From Dyella terrae (lineage in GTDB: Bacteria > Pseudomonadota > Gammaproteobacteria > Xanthomonadales > Rhodanobacteraceae), in NCBI RefSeq assembly GCF_022394535.1, contig NZ_CP089414.1:3472001-3536000 (forward strand): DNA of 64,000 nt. Direction: 5' to 3'. Shown in pieces: positions 8,530-17,712 of this stretch. The translations under genes and the position numbers were made by a program. The notes beneath the pieces were generated by a model. That model saw only the letters and a program-made list of their open reading frames with translations, did no database searches and was not told the origin of the DNA. The first letter of the stretch is position 1; every line of letters starts with the position of its first letter.

Positions 8530-9402
8530 ATGTCCGCTGCGAAAAAACGGGGCCTGGGACGTGGGCTCGATGTGCTGCTGAGCGGCAACGACGAACCCGG
8601 CAAGCCCTCGGTACTGGAGCAGGAAGGCGAACTACGCTCTCTGCCCATCCATCATATCCAGCCGGGCAAGTACCAGCCGCGCCGCCATTGGAACGACGAA
8701 GCGCTGGACGAACTCGCCGCATCCATTCGCGCGCAGGGCCTCATCCAGCCGGTGGTGGTGCGTCAGATCGGCAAGAATCAGTTCGAGCTGATCGCCGGCG
8801 AACGCCGCTGGCGTGCCGCGCAGCGCGCGCAGCTGTCCGAACTTCCCGCACTGGTGAAGGACGTGCCCGAAGTGGCCGTGCCGGCCATGGCGTTGATCGA
8901 AAACATCCAGCGCCAGGATCTCACCCCGCTGGAAGAAGCCGACGCGCTCAAGCGCCTGATCGACGATTTCGACCTTACCCATCAGCAGGCCGCTGACGCC
9001 GTGGGCCGCTCGCGCGCGGCCGTGTCCAACCTGCTGCGCCTCACCGAGCTACCGATCTCCATCAAGCGCCTGCTCGACGAGGGCAAGCTGGAGATGGGCC
9101 ACGCCCGTTGCCTGATCACCCTGCCCGAGAGCATGGCCGAAGGCCTGGCGCTGGAAGCTTCCCGCCATGGCTGGAGCGTGCGTGAATTGGAAGAGCACGC
9201 TCGCCGTGCGCAGACCGCGCCCAAGGGCAAAGCCAAAAGCGCGTCCCCCCGTGATCCCAATGTGGACGCGCTGGAGCGCGAGTTGGGCGAGCGCTTTGCT
9301 ACTCGCGTGGAGTTGGCGCAGGGGCGTGGGGGCAAAGGTAAGTTGGTGATTCACTATCACAGCAATGATGAGCTGGATGGGATTTCGGGGAAGATTCGCT
9401 GA
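8530..9402 (+). CDS. parB: Chromosome partitioning protein ParB
   Basis: 290 residues. The basic N-terminus KKRGLGRGLDVLLS is the ParA-interacting segment. The ParB/Srx CTPase core follows (IQPGKYQPRRHW; GERRWRAAQ), then the helix-turn-helix (HQQAADAVGRSRAAVSNLLRL) and a C-terminal dimerisation domain. It loads onto parS sites as a CTP-dependent sliding clamp. A C6 run at 9245-9250 is in frame here, unlike C-runs in five other genes of the window. I saw no consensus parS in the flanking sequence. Confidence 0.96.
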   Translation: MSAAKKRGLGRGLDVLLSGNDEPGKPSVLEQEGELRSLPIHHIQPGKYQPRRHWNDEALDELAASIRAQGLIQPVVVRQIGKNQFELIAGERRWRAAQRAQLSELPALVKDVPEVAVPAMALIENIQRQDLTPLEEADALKRLIDDFDLTHQQAADAVGRSRAAVSNLLRLTELPISIKRLLDEGKLEMGHARCLITLPESMAEGLALEASRHGWSVRELEEHARRAQTAPKGKAKSASPRDPNVDALERELGERFATRVELAQGRGGKGKLVIHYHSNDELDGISGKIR

Positions 9403-9460
9403 GGCGGACGTTCTCTTGTTCGCTTGATTGCCGCCGCGAATCTACGTGGCGCGAGATCGC

Positions 9461-9770
9461 CTCTCCCCTTCGGGGAGAGGGTTGGAGTGAGGGGTCAATC
9501 TAGCCTCACCGTTTCATCTTTAGTCGTCATCCCGGCGTAGGCCGGGATCCAGTGACTTTGCGCTTGGTTGTCGCGTGGTCGCGACCTGGCTCGCCTGCGG
9601 CAGACGATCGAAACGCCCGCTGCGTAAGCGGCCAGATCGCGATAAGGCACGAGGCGACAACCCAACCCACGGCTACTGGATCCCTGCCTTCGCAGGGATG
9701 ACGGCTCAGTTGAAAAAGTGAGGCTAGATTGACCCCTCACTCCAACCCTCTCCCCAAAGGTGGGGAGGGA
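9461..9770. repeat. Dispersed structured repeat, copy A (short form)
   Basis: Smallest copy of the family. The left end (9472-9509) and right end (9718-9755) are perfect 38-bp inverted repeats. Inside them a second pair of imperfect arms continues (GTCATCCCGG..GGGATCCAG against CTGGATCC..GGGATGAC, then TTGTCGCG against CGCGAT..CGACAA). The whole element can therefore fold into one long hairpin of about 100-bp arms, with only a short centre. A terminal mini-hairpin (CTCTCCCC/GGGGAGAG) caps the left end. The central multi-hairpin module found in copies B-F is absent. It starts 58 bp after the parB stop. Confidence 0.85.
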
Positions 9771-9954
9771 GCGAAGGCCCCGGTTATCCACAGGCATCTC
9801 CCCCGTCCCGAATGAAGCGGAGGGCAACCCATCTCCGCCAGCGCAAACCCCGCCGCGACACCGTCGCGACCCCTTGCCCCTGACGCCAAGCCCTCCACCC
9901 ACTAGAATAATGCCCTGGCGCCCCGCGCCCCCCGTTCAAGATAAGGCCCTCCCC

Positions 9955-10672
9955 ATGCCCCAACTGTCCGTCGTCGTGCCTGTATTCAACGAGCGCGACA
10001 ACATCCCGCCGCTGCTTGCCGAAATCGCCACCGCCTTGCGCGGCAAGGTTGATTTCGAGGTTGTGTACGTGGACGACGACTCCAGCGATGACAGCGTGGC
10101 TGTATTGGCGGCGGAAAAGTCGAAGTATCCGGAGCTGCGTATCGTTCGCCACCTGACCCGCAGCGGTCAGAGCACGGCGGTGTGGAACGGTGTGAATGCC
10201 GCGCGCTCGCCGTGGATCGCTACGTTGGATGGTGATGGGCAGAACGATCCCGCCGACATTCCCAAGTTGCTCGCACAGCGTGACCAAAGCACGCCGGACG
10301 TTCGCCTGTTCGCCGGTTGGCGCACGACGCGTCGCGACAGTTTCAACAAGCGTATCTCCTCGAAAGTCGCCAATGCGGTGCGTTCGCGCATGCTCAGGGA
10401 CTCCACACCCGACACCGGCTGTGGTCTCAAGCTGTTCGACCGCGAAGTGTTCCTGCGTCTGCCCTGACTTCGATCACATGCATCGCTATCTGCCGGCGCT
10501 GGTGAAGCGTGCGGGTTTCCAGAGCAACAGCGTGCCGGTGGGTCATCGTCCGCGTACGGCGGGTACGTCCAAGTACGGCATGCTCGATCGCCTGTGGGTG
10601 GGCATTGCCGATCTGCGCGGCGTGGCGTGGTTGATGCGCCGTGGCAAGGTGACCCAGGTCGAAGAGATCTGA
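9955..10672 (+). pseudogene. Family 2 glycosyltransferase (dolichyl-/undecaprenyl-phosphate type), frameshifted
   Basis: Begins MPQLSVVVPVFNERDNIPPLL, the GT-A start of DPM1-like transferases, with the acidic motifs VYVDDDSSDDS and ATLDGDGQNDP that bind metal and nucleotide-sugar. The frame stops at 10467 after FDREVFLRLP, but the family continues at once in the next frame as FDHMHRYLPALVKRAG...KYGMLDRLWVG and ends at 10672. Removing one G near 10469 would read LPYFDHMHRYL and restore 238 residues. It lacks a C-terminal membrane domain. Either a recent pseudogene or a sequence error. Confidence 0.8.
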
Positions 10673-10697
10673 GTTTCGTTCTGCGTAGGAGCGCAGT

Positions 10698-10709
10698 AGA
10701 AGCGCTTCT
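10698..10709. other. 12-bp palindrome upstream of the DUF488 gene
   Basis: AGAAGCGCTTCT is perfectly self-complementary and lies 74 bp before the DUF488 start. It is short and may be chance or a regulator site. Confidence 0.25.
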
Positions 10710-10782
10710 ATAAACAAGCGGCCTTCGACAAGCGCTTCATCGGCGTATGCTGATGGTTCTTGCTTCGGGAGGCCGCCCGCCC

Positions 10783-11148
10783 ATGAGCATTGCCGTCAAG
10801 CGGATCTATGAACCGGCCGCCAAGAGCGATGGTTATCGTGTCTTGGTGGATCGCTTGTGGCCGCGAGGCCTGAAGAAGGACGATGCGGCGCTGGATGCCT
10901 GGAGCAAGGAGCTGGCGCCCTCCACCGCCCTGCGCAAATGGTTCGGCCATGATCCCGCACGCTGGGAAACTTTCCGCCATCGCTATGCGTCGGAGCTCGA
11001 TGCGGTTGCCGAGTACTGGCGACCGCTGCTCACGCAGGCGGCTCGTCACCGCGTGACGTTGTTGTTTGGCGCGCACGATGAAGAACACAACAACGCCGTG
11101 GCGCTGAAGTGCTATCTCGATGTCTTGCTAAAGGAACACGCGTACTGA
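10783..11148 (+). CDS. DUF488 family protein
   Basis: 121 residues. The family hallmark YRVLVDRLWPRGLKK is near the N-terminus, followed by WSKELAPSTALRKWFGHDPARW and the LLFGAHDEEHNNA segment. The ATG at 10783 is preferred over an upstream in-frame start because it matches the usual family beginning (MSIAVKRIYEPA). Cytoplasmic, no signal peptide. Biochemical role unknown. It converges with the patatin gene 4 bp downstream. Confidence 0.88.
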   Translation: MSIAVKRIYEPAAKSDGYRVLVDRLWPRGLKKDDAALDAWSKELAPSTALRKWFGHDPARWETFRHRYASELDAVAEYWRPLLTQAARHRVTLLFGAHDEEHNNAVALKCYLDVLLKEHAY

Positions 11149-11152
11149 CGCG

Positions 11153-12112
11153 TTACGGTCGGCCGGTGAACTGGCCGGTGTGTGCGGGTCGCCAGTTAGC
11201 CAAGGCCTCGCGCGCCTGCTTGCGACCCAGCTCAATCAGCTCGGTGGCGCGGTAGAACTCGTAGACCGTGGCGACGTTGCGCGGCATGCGGATCAGCAGG
11301 TCCGGCTCGTAGGCCGCCAGGCGCAGGCGTGAAAGATTGGCCTGCATCAGGTCCATCGACTGCATGAGCAGCTCCAACATGCCGGGCTCTCGCGGCTTGT
11401 CGGTGCCATGTGGCATCAGCTTGCCGATGAATTCGCCGATGCGCGAGCGATAGCTGTCGTTATCCATTGTTGGCGTGGCAGACACTTCGTCGGGTGCGCC
11501 CGGGTCCGGCGGACCGTCCATGCTCACCGCAAACAGGTAGTCCGCCGGTTCGCGGATCAATGGCGTGACCGGCACGGGGTTGAGCAGGCCGCCGTCGATC
11601 AGCCGCCGTTCCGACAGCACCTGCGGACGGAAGAGGGTGGGAATGGCGATGGAGGCGCGGATCGCATCGAACAGCGAACCGCGCGTGAGCCAGACCTCGC
11701 GTTCGCGGTCCAGATCGGTCGCCACGGCGGTATAGGCCAGCGGCAGGTCCTCAATGGCGGCGTCGCCAATCAGGCCGCGCATCGTCTCGATGATGCGCTC
11801 ACCCTTGATGAGGCCTCCGCCGGACAGTGTCCAGTCGACCAGCTTGAGCACGTCCATCTTGGCCAGCGAGCAGACCCAGTCGCGGTATACGCCCAGCTTG
11901 CCCATGGCATAGACGCCGCCGATGAGCGCACCCATGGATGTGCCCGCGATGGCGACGATCTGGTAGCCGTGCGCTTCGATCTCCTCGATGGCGCCGATAT
12001 GCGCCAAACCTTTCGCGCCTCCGGAACCAAGCGCGAGCGCGACGGTCGGTTTCTTGGTGGCGGCAACGTCGGCCGGAAGCGTCGAGGGATCGGCGATATC
12101 AGTGGTGCGCAT
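11153..12112 (-). CDS. Patatin-like phospholipase (RssA type)
   Basis: 319 residues. Patatin fold with the oxyanion-hole motif GSGGAKGLAHIG, the nucleophile elbow GTSMG (catalytic Ser around residue 60) and the Asp of the dyad in IDGGLLNPVP. No signal peptide, so a cytoplasmic or membrane-peripheral lipid acyl hydrolase. The family includes RssA-like proteins whose natural substrates are mostly unknown. Stand-alone gene, convergent with DUF488. Confidence 0.9.
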   Translation of the reverse strand: MRTTDIADPSTLPADVAATKKPTVALALGSGGAKGLAHIGAIEEIEAHGYQIVAIAGTSMGALIGGVYAMGKLGVYRDWVCSLAKMDVLKLVDWTLSGGGLIKGERIIETMRGLIGDAAIEDLPLAYTAVATDLDREREVWLTRGSLFDAIRASIAIPTLFRPQVLSERRLIDGGLLNPVPVTPLIREPADYLFAVSMDGPPDPGAPDEVSATPTMDNDSYRSRIGEFIGKLMPHGTDKPREPGMLELLMQSMDLMQANLSRLRLAAYEPDLLIRMPRNVATVYEFYRATELIELGRKQAREALANWRPAHTGQFTGRP

Positions 12113-12197
12113 GGGCGATATGGCGAGAAACGAGTGGAGAGGAGTGAATAGCGAGAGAGCGCTTCCACGCTTTCTTCCGCTTCATCTACCTATTTAC

Positions 12198-13178
12198 TCA
12201 CTTCTCGCTCTGATAACCACCCAGCGCCAGTTGCAGCTGGATCTTCATTTCCTCGCGCAGCGACAGCGGTGCCACCACTTCTGCGTCCGGTCCGTACTTG
12301 AGCACGTCCATCAGCAGTTCCTTGGAATTGGAATAAGGCACCTGCAGCTCGTAGCGGCCGTCCGGCAGCCACTCGCCCTTTTGCTGCGAATGCCAGTGCT
12401 CATCCGCCACCCAGCGCGCGGCATGCTGCGAAAAGCGCAGCGTGGCCCAGGCCTTGGGCTTGCCTGCAAAGATGCCGTAGCTCGATGCCAGCGCGTCGTT
12501 GAGTTCTTGCTCGGGTACGTCTCGGGCGGCCTCGTCAAGCGCCTGCGGCTCGGCAATGCGATCCACCGCAAAGCTGCGCAGTGCCTCGCGGTCGTGGTCC
12601 CATACGTCGAGGTACCAGTTATCGCGATAGTGCGTCAGACGCTGCGGCGATACACGGCGATGACTATCCGAATTGGTGGTGCGCGCGCGATAGCGGAAGC
12701 GCAGCTGCTTGCGTTCGAGCACCGAGCCGGCCACTACGCGGAACACCTGCTGGTCGAGCTTGCGCTCGCCCCAGGCAATGACGCGGATGCGTTCGATCGG
12801 CAGCGTCTTGCCGGTGCCTTGGTCGGACAGCAAGTGTTCGATGCGTGCCTTGAACGGTGCGAGCGCGCCGGCGAGTACGCCAGGCCCGCTGCGGCCGATC
12901 AGTTCGTTGAGGGCCAGCAACGCCGCCAGTTCATCGGACGTCAGCCAGAGGCCCGGCAACTCGAAACGCTCGCCTTCGCCGACCGCATAGCAGAACGCGG
13001 CATGTTCACCGCCTGCGCTCTCGATCGGCGCGCCGAGCGCGTCGCGCAGGAACGCCACGTCGCGGTAAAGCGTCGCGCGCGAGCACTCCAGCTCGTCCAT
13101 AAGACGAGGCAGGGGCACGGGATAATGCGCCGACTTAAGCAGTCGGTGCAGGGTCAGAATGCGCTCGTAACGATCCAT
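12198..13178 (-). CDS. HTH/WYL-domain transcriptional regulator
   Basis: 326 residues. The N-terminal winged HTH (MDRYERILTLHRLLK...ELECSRATLYRDVAFLRD) is of the HTH_11/DeoR type. A central WYL domain (residues about 140-220) contains KQLRFRYRARTT and DNWYLDVWD, and a WCX-like C-terminal dimerisation region follows. WYL proteins respond to nucleic-acid or nucleotide ligands, for example in DNA-damage control. The target here is unknown. It is separated from the patatin gene by 85 bp on the same strand and is divergent from the membrane-protein gene. Confidence 0.9.
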   Translation of the reverse strand: MDRYERILTLHRLLKSAHYPVPLPRLMDELECSRATLYRDVAFLRDALGAPIESAGGEHAAFCYAVGEGERFELPGLWLTSDELAALLALNELIGRSGPGVLAGALAPFKARIEHLLSDQGTGKTLPIERIRVIAWGERKLDQQVFRVVAGSVLERKQLRFRYRARTTNSDSHRRVSPQRLTHYRDNWYLDVWDHDREALRSFAVDRIAEPQALDEAARDVPEQELNDALASSYGIFAGKPKAWATLRFSQHAARWVADEHWHSQQKGEWLPDGRYELQVPYSNSKELLMDVLKYGPDAEVVAPLSLREEMKIQLQLALGGYQSEK

Positions 13179-13321
13179 GAAATGACTTTCGACGGCTACC
13201 TCCCCGTAGCATGCGCACGGTTGGCGGAAGCCGCAAGTCCACTAGGCCATGAAATTGAGTAAGACCACGCCGCGATCACGCGGGCGTGATCTACCCTTCA
13301 CGCACAGAAGACACCACGCTT

Positions 13322-14248
13322 ATGAAACCGCGCCAATCCGCTCAAAGGACCGACACGACGAGCCACGGACAGGCCCCCCTCCGGGCGCGGCCACGACCGC
13401 TGCCGGCCACACTCCTTCATGTCGCAGGCTTCGACGGCTTCGGTTTGTGGATGGTGTTGGGGCTGGCGTTGGCCGTGGGGGTTTATCCAGATGGACGGGG
13501 CGATGTCCTCGTGCCAATCGCGCTCGGCACGTTGCTGATTGTGCTGGGCGTCATGGCGGCCTGTGCCCAATCGCGCTGGATGCCGCACTGGCATGGCTGG
13601 GTCATCGAAAAGGGCTCGAGGCCCACGCGCGATGCTTTGATCGCGCTGGCGTGCGGCCTGCCCGTGCTTGCCGTGGCCGGGCTGGCCCGTGGGGACAACG
13701 CGTTCTGGGCCACGCGTCTTTCGGGGGCCGCCATGGCCTTGTGCAGCCTGGGTAGCCTGATCATCACCGCCTACGCGGACGCCCGAAGGCAGGCGCCGGG
13801 TATCGATCATCACCTCGCTACGCAATTGCCGCTGAGCCGGGTGGTATCCGCCACCTACGGAGGCGGGCTATGGCTTTGGCTGTGCGCCGCCGGGCAGGAC
13901 ACCGACCCGGCTGGCTTGCATCCCATGGCCTGGATCGTCGGCTTGCTGGTACTCGCGCTGCTGCGTGGCCTGGTGGAAAGCCTGCGTTGGCAGGCCGCGC
14001 TGCAACGGGCGCAAACCCCGCGGGGACGCCTGGAATTGCAGCCGGGGCGTTTCCTCGCCGCACTTCTGGTTTATGCCGTGCCGTGTATTGCTCTGTTGCT
14101 GATGAGCTTCGGCCAGGGATGGCTGGCTCTGGCCTCGCTGGCGGCGGTCAGCTGCACGGCGGGTATGGCGACCGAGCTTAGTTTGTATGATGAGGCCCTG
14201 GCAGCCTTGCCAGACAGTTCTGACGGGACTGTCGCGCGCCAGCGCTGA
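13322..14248 (+). CDS. Multi-pass membrane protein of unknown function
   Basis: 308 residues with about 8 hydrophobic segments (for example LWMVLGLALAVGVYP, VLVPIALGTLLIVLGVMA, LIALACGLPVLAVAGLA and WIVGLLVLALLRGLVE) and a basic cytoplasmic N-terminus rich in Arg and Pro. I recognise no family motif. The start is uncertain: the ATG at 13322 gives MKPRQSAQRTD, and a further in-frame start lies at 13286. A C6 run at about 13373-13378 falls in the N-terminal part, so the first 20 residues should be treated with care. Confidence 0.6.
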   Translation: MKPRQSAQRTDTTSHGQAPLRARPRPLPATLLHVAGFDGFGLWMVLGLALAVGVYPDGRGDVLVPIALGTLLIVLGVMAACAQSRWMPHWHGWVIEKGSRPTRDALIALACGLPVLAVAGLARGDNAFWATRLSGAAMALCSLGSLIITAYADARRQAPGIDHHLATQLPLSRVVSATYGGGLWLWLCAAGQDTDPAGLHPMAWIVGLLVLALLRGLVESLRWQAALQRAQTPRGRLELQPGRFLAALLVYAVPCIALLLMSFGQGWLALASLAAVSCTAGMATELSLYDEALAALPDSSDGTVARQR

Positions 14249-14337
14249 ACACCCACATCCCCGGTTCACAAGCAGTTCAATCCGGCCCGTTAAGGTGGCG
14301 GGCTGTTACTGATTTTAACGAAAAAGGAACAATTGCA

Positions 14338-15180
14338 ATGAAGAAGACCCTGATGGCGGGCGCCCTGCTCGCGGCGCTGGTCAGTTTTGGCGCTCAGGCC
14401 GACGACACGTCATCCAATCCGACCACCAATGGCAATCCGGCCAACAATGGCGGGTGGACGGGTTCGGGCGAATTCGGTTTCGCATCCTCCTACGGCAACT
14501 CCCGCTCGGAAAACATCAACGCCAAGCTCGGCCTGAACCAGGAAAACGATCTGTGGAAGAACAACTTCTTCCTCAACGGTCTGCGTTCCAAGGGCGAGGT
14601 GCAGGTGCAGGACCAGCAGGGCAATACCGTCGACCGCCTGACCACCACGGCTAACCGCTACGACACGGGCGCCTCGGTGGGTTACAAGCTCGATCCGCGC
14701 AGCTACATCGTGACCGCGCTTCGCTATGAGCACGACGATTTCGGCGCCAACCTGTGGCAGGGCATCGTCTCGGTGGGCTACGGCTACATCGCGCTGAAGA
14801 CGGACCGCACCGAGCTGTCCTTCGAAGTCGGCCCCGGTTACAAGCGTTATCGTCCCGCCGATGTCGACCAGTCGGTCACCCAGCCGGACGGCACCACGGC
14901 GACGGTGAGGGTTCGCCAGGACAGCATAAGCGAAGCGGTCGGCCGCGGCCTGGTCAACTACAAGTACCGCCTCACCGACAACACGGCGCTGGAAGACACG
15001 CTGCTGATCGAAGCAGGCTCGGACAACAAGTACTACCAGAACGACATCGGGCTGTCGGTCAGCATGACGCGCAAAGTGGCGCTCAAGCTCGGCTACCAGG
15101 TTCGCTACAACAGCGACGTCCAGCCGGGCACGCAGAGCACCGATTCGCTGGTGACCACGAACCTGCTCTACAACTTCTGA
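14338..15180 (+). CDS. DUF481 family outer-membrane beta-barrel protein
   Basis: 280 residues. Signal peptide MKKTLMAGALLAALVSFGAQA, then a Ser/Asn/Gly-rich linker and a YdiY/DUF481-type barrel: WTGSGEFGFASSYGNSRSENINAKLGL at the start and LVTTNLLYNF at the end, with the terminal aromatic residue typical of outer-membrane proteins. AAGGAAC upstream of the ATG is a good ribosome-binding site. Function of the family is not established. Confidence 0.88.
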   Translation: MKKTLMAGALLAALVSFGAQADDTSSNPTTNGNPANNGGWTGSGEFGFASSYGNSRSENINAKLGLNQENDLWKNNFFLNGLRSKGEVQVQDQQGNTVDRLTTTANRYDTGASVGYKLDPRSYIVTALRYEHDDFGANLWQGIVSVGYGYIALKTDRTELSFEVGPGYKRYRPADVDQSVTQPDGTTATVRVRQDSISEAVGRGLVNYKYRLTDNTALEDTLLIEAGSDNKYYQNDIGLSVSMTRKVALKLGYQVRYNSDVQPGTQSTDSLVTTNLLYNF

Positions 15181-15235
15181 GACATGTGGGTCCGGGGATG
15201 AGTGGCGTGCGCCGCTCTCCCCTCGTCCCGCCGCC

Positions 15236-16153
15236 TCAGTGACCTAGCATCGGGCCGGCGCCTAGGTCGAACAACGCCTGCGCCACGCGCTTGCCCAAGG
15301 CTTCCGCCTGATCACCTTCCGCGTCGGCCTGGGCCTGCAGCAGGCGCCCGCTGCTGACGTCGCCCACCATGCCCCGCAGGTGCAGGCCGTGCTCGGTGAC
15401 AATGCACCACGCACCCACCGGTACGGTGCAGCTACCACCCAGTGCTTGGTTCATGACGCGCTCGGCGGTAACCGCCAACCGCGTCTGCGCATCGTCGAGA
15501 GCACGCAGCAACGCGAGTACGTCGGGCTGGTCCGAGCGCGCTTCGATGGCGATGGCCGCCTGACCAGGAGCCGGCAGCCAGTCCGGTGCGGCTAGTCGAC
15601 TGCGAATGCGGGAGGCTAGCCCCAGGCGTTCGAGTCCCGCGCAGGCGAGCAGGATCGCGTCGTAGTGACCCGAATCGAGCTTGGACAGGCGTGTACCCAC
15701 GTTGCCGCGCAGGTCGAGCAGGGTCAGGTCGGGGCGTACGGCGCGCAACTGCGCCTGCCGGCGCAAGGACGATGTGCCCACGCGTGCACCCAGCGGCAGC
15801 GCGGGAAGGTCGGCGTAGTCGTTGCTCACGAACGCATCGGCCGAATCGGCGCGCGGCAGGATGGCGGGCAAGGTGAAGCCCGGCTCCAGTTCGGCGGGCA
15901 CATCCTTGAGCGAATGCACGGCCAGATCGGCGCGGCCTTCCAACATGGCCACTTCCAGTTCCTTCAGGAACAGGCCCTTGCCGCCGATAGTGGCCAGTGG
16001 CTTGTCGAGGATTTCATCGCCGCGTGTCGACAGCGGCACCAGCTCCACGATCAAGCCGGGATGAGTGATCCGCAGTTCCGCGGCGACGTGTTCGGCCTGC
16101 CAAAGGGCGAGCGCGCTCTTGCGGGTGGCGATACGCAGCGTGGTCGGTGTCAT
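15236..16153 (-). CDS. hemC: Hydroxymethylbilane synthase (porphobilinogen deaminase)
   Basis: 305-residue enzyme that polymerises four porphobilinogens to hydroxymethylbilane in tetrapyrrole synthesis. Visible: [53 protein letters not shown] and the cofactor-attachment Cys in [11 protein letters not shown] (around residue 240). Full length. It lies near algR/algZ on the same strand, the classical gammaproteobacterial arrangement, but a TPR gene on the other strand separates them. hemD does not follow in the window: the next gene downstream on this strand is unrelated. Confidence 0.96.
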   Translation of the reverse strand: MTPTTLRIATRKSALALWQAEHVAAELRITHPGLIVELVPLSTRGDEILDKPLATIGGKGLFLKELEVAMLEGRADLAVHSLKDVPAELEPGFTLPAILPRADSADAFVSNDYADLPALPLGARVGTSSLRRQAQLRAVRPDLTLLDLRGNVGTRLSKLDSGHYDAILLACAGLERLGLASRIRSRLAAPDWLPAPGQAAIAIEARSDQPDVLALLRALDDAQTRLAVTAERVMNQALGGSCTVPVGAWCIVTEHGLHLRGMVGDVSSGRLLQAQADAEGDQAEALGKRVAQALFDLGAGPMLGH

Positions 16154-16288
16154 GACGGTCTCGTGGGTGTTGCGTGCAGCTTCGCCGGGGACTGCATTGT
16201 GGCGTAATTACTGTCGCGGCTGCATTAGCTATGCGGTCGCAGCAGGGACTATGCTGATGTCGGGATGGGGACAGCAAGGAGTGTTGTC

Positions 16289-16945
16289 ATGAAGATGCGC
16301 AGGATGGTTTGCACGATCGTTTTTGCCATGTCGGGCTTCGCCGCGCTCGCGGCCCATGCAGGTATGACCAGCACAACGTTGCCCGTGCTCATGCCGGACG
16401 GACGTCCTTATACGGACCCGGATGTGACAGCGCGCGGGCTACCGGAAGCCTCGGCGTTCAATCAATCGAGTTATCCCGGCGCGTTTCCGCAGATCTCACC
16501 GGTGCGCAAGCTGACCGACGAAGGTTGGCTGGCAGCGAGCACGCATCGCGCGGATGCGGCACAACTCAATTTTCATCGCGCCTTGCGCATCAAGCCGAAT
16601 GATCGTCGACTGCTCTGGGCCTATGGCTGGAGCATGATCAACCTGGGCGATCCGGCCTGTGCCATGGAAGCGTTCCAGCGCAATCTCTCGCTGCGTCCGG
16701 AACAGCGCCCGCAATGGGTGCCGATGGCCATGGCGTTGACGTATATGGCCTCAGGCCAGCACGACGTCGCGCTGGCCTGGTACCGCGCCGCTGCCGTGAG
16801 CGATCCGGTGCGCTTCGGCACCGACAACGCCACGTTGCGTACCACGTTGCACTGGACTTCGAGCGAGCGGGTATTGGTCAAGCAGTTGATTGGCTACGCT
16901 GCGCAGGGCGATGGTGCTGCCATGAGCGAACTGGCGGCGCGTTGA
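16289..16945 (+). CDS. Secreted TPR-like protein
   Basis: 218 residues. The ATG at 16289 is chosen because AAGGAG lies 7 bp upstream and a signal peptide follows (VCTIVFAMSGFAALAAHAG). The central part (residues about 75-150: STHRADAAQLNFHRALRIKPND; CAMEAFQRNLSLRPE; HDVALAWYRAAAV) has TPR-like helical pairs. Probably periplasmic. It is transcribed between hemC and algR but on the opposite strand. Specific function unknown. Confidence 0.7.
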   Translation: MKMRRMVCTIVFAMSGFAALAAHAGMTSTTLPVLMPDGRPYTDPDVTARGLPEASAFNQSSYPGAFPQISPVRKLTDEGWLAASTHRADAAQLNFHRALRIKPNDRRLLWAYGWSMINLGDPACAMEAFQRNLSLRPEQRPQWVPMAMALTYMASGQHDVALAWYRAAAVSDPVRFGTDNATLRTTLHWTSSERVLVKQLIGYAAQGDGAAMSELAAR

Positions 16946-16998
16946 CGTCGGCATGATGCGGTGGACGCGTCTGCGCCGCCGCATCACCCCATGCCTAA

Positions 16999-17712
16999 TC
17001 ACCCCACGCGCAGTAGCTTGCGTAGCGCCGGCAGGTTGCGCCGGCTTACTTCCGGCATCAATTCCGTGCCGCCGAGTCGCGCAAGCACGCGACCGTCGGT
17101 AAGCGTCTTCAGGCCGATCAGGCGTTGAGCGGGTACCAGGCAGTTGCGGTGCAGGCGGATCAGGGTTTCGGGATAGGCCTCTTCGAGCTGGCGCAGCGAA
17201 TCTTCGAGCAGTAGCTGACCGCCGCGATGCTGCACCACCACGTACTTTTCTTCCGCCAGCAGGCTGATCACGTCATCCAGCGCCACGCGCACCTGTTCGC
17301 CGCGCAAGCGGCCGTGCAGGTAGCTGCCGCTATCGCGCGGCGCGTGCTGCAGGCGCTGGCGGGCACGCTGCAGCGCTTCGTTGAGTCGTTCCAATCGAAC
17401 GGGCTTCAGCAGATAGTCCACGGCGCCTAGCTCGAAGGCTTGCAGCGCATGCCCCTCATAGGCCGTGCAGAACACCACCAGCGGGCGTTTGCTGCCGGCT
17501 AGGCGCTGAGCGAGCGCGGTGCCGCTCATCCCAGGCATGTTGATGTCCAGCAGCAAAACGTCCGGCTGCAAACTGCCCATCGCCTCGAGCGCGGCTTCGC
17601 CATCGGCCACGCTGCCCACGACCTCGACGTCGTTGCAATCACCCAGCAGCGCCGCGAGGCGCGCCCGCGCAAGAGGTTCGTCGTCCACGATGAGTACGCG
17701 CATATTTTTCAC
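16999..17712 (-). CDS. algR: LytTR-family response regulator (AlgR-like)
   Basis: 237 residues. Receiver domain (1-117) with the acidic pocket VDDEP, phosphoacceptor Asp in VLLLDINMPGMSG, and the conserved Lys in YLLKPVRLERL. A LytTR DNA-binding domain occupies about residues 140-235 (EEKYVVVQHRGGQLLLEDSL, RLHRNCLVP). Its start overlaps the upstream kinase gene by 4 bp. The kinase-regulator-hemC neighbourhood is the same as algZ-algR-hemC of pseudomonads, which supports the symbol. Whether it controls polysaccharide or pili here is unknown. Confidence 0.88.
   Translation of the reverse strand: MKNMRVLIVDDEPLARARLAALLGDCNDVEVVGSVADGEAALEAMGSLQPDVLLLDINMPGMSGTALAQRLAGSKRPLVVFCTAYEGHALQAFELGAVDYLLKPVRLERLNEALQRARQRLQHAPRDSGSYLHGRLRGEQVRVALDDVISLLAEEKYVVVQHRGGQLLLEDSLRQLEEAYPETLIRLHRNCLVPAQRLIGLKTLTDGRVLARLGGTELMPEVSRRNLPALRKLLRVG

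Noticed and set aside
7600..9470. parS site near parAB
   Set aside because: I looked for the TGTTTCACGTGAAACA-type palindrome and close variants around parA-parB and did not see one. It may lie outside the window.
11988..13262. Long open frame on the plus strand opposite the WYL regulator and patatin genes
   Set aside because: Shadow of two well-supported minus-strand genes. Composition is low-complexity Arg/His/Gln-rich and no family motif is present.
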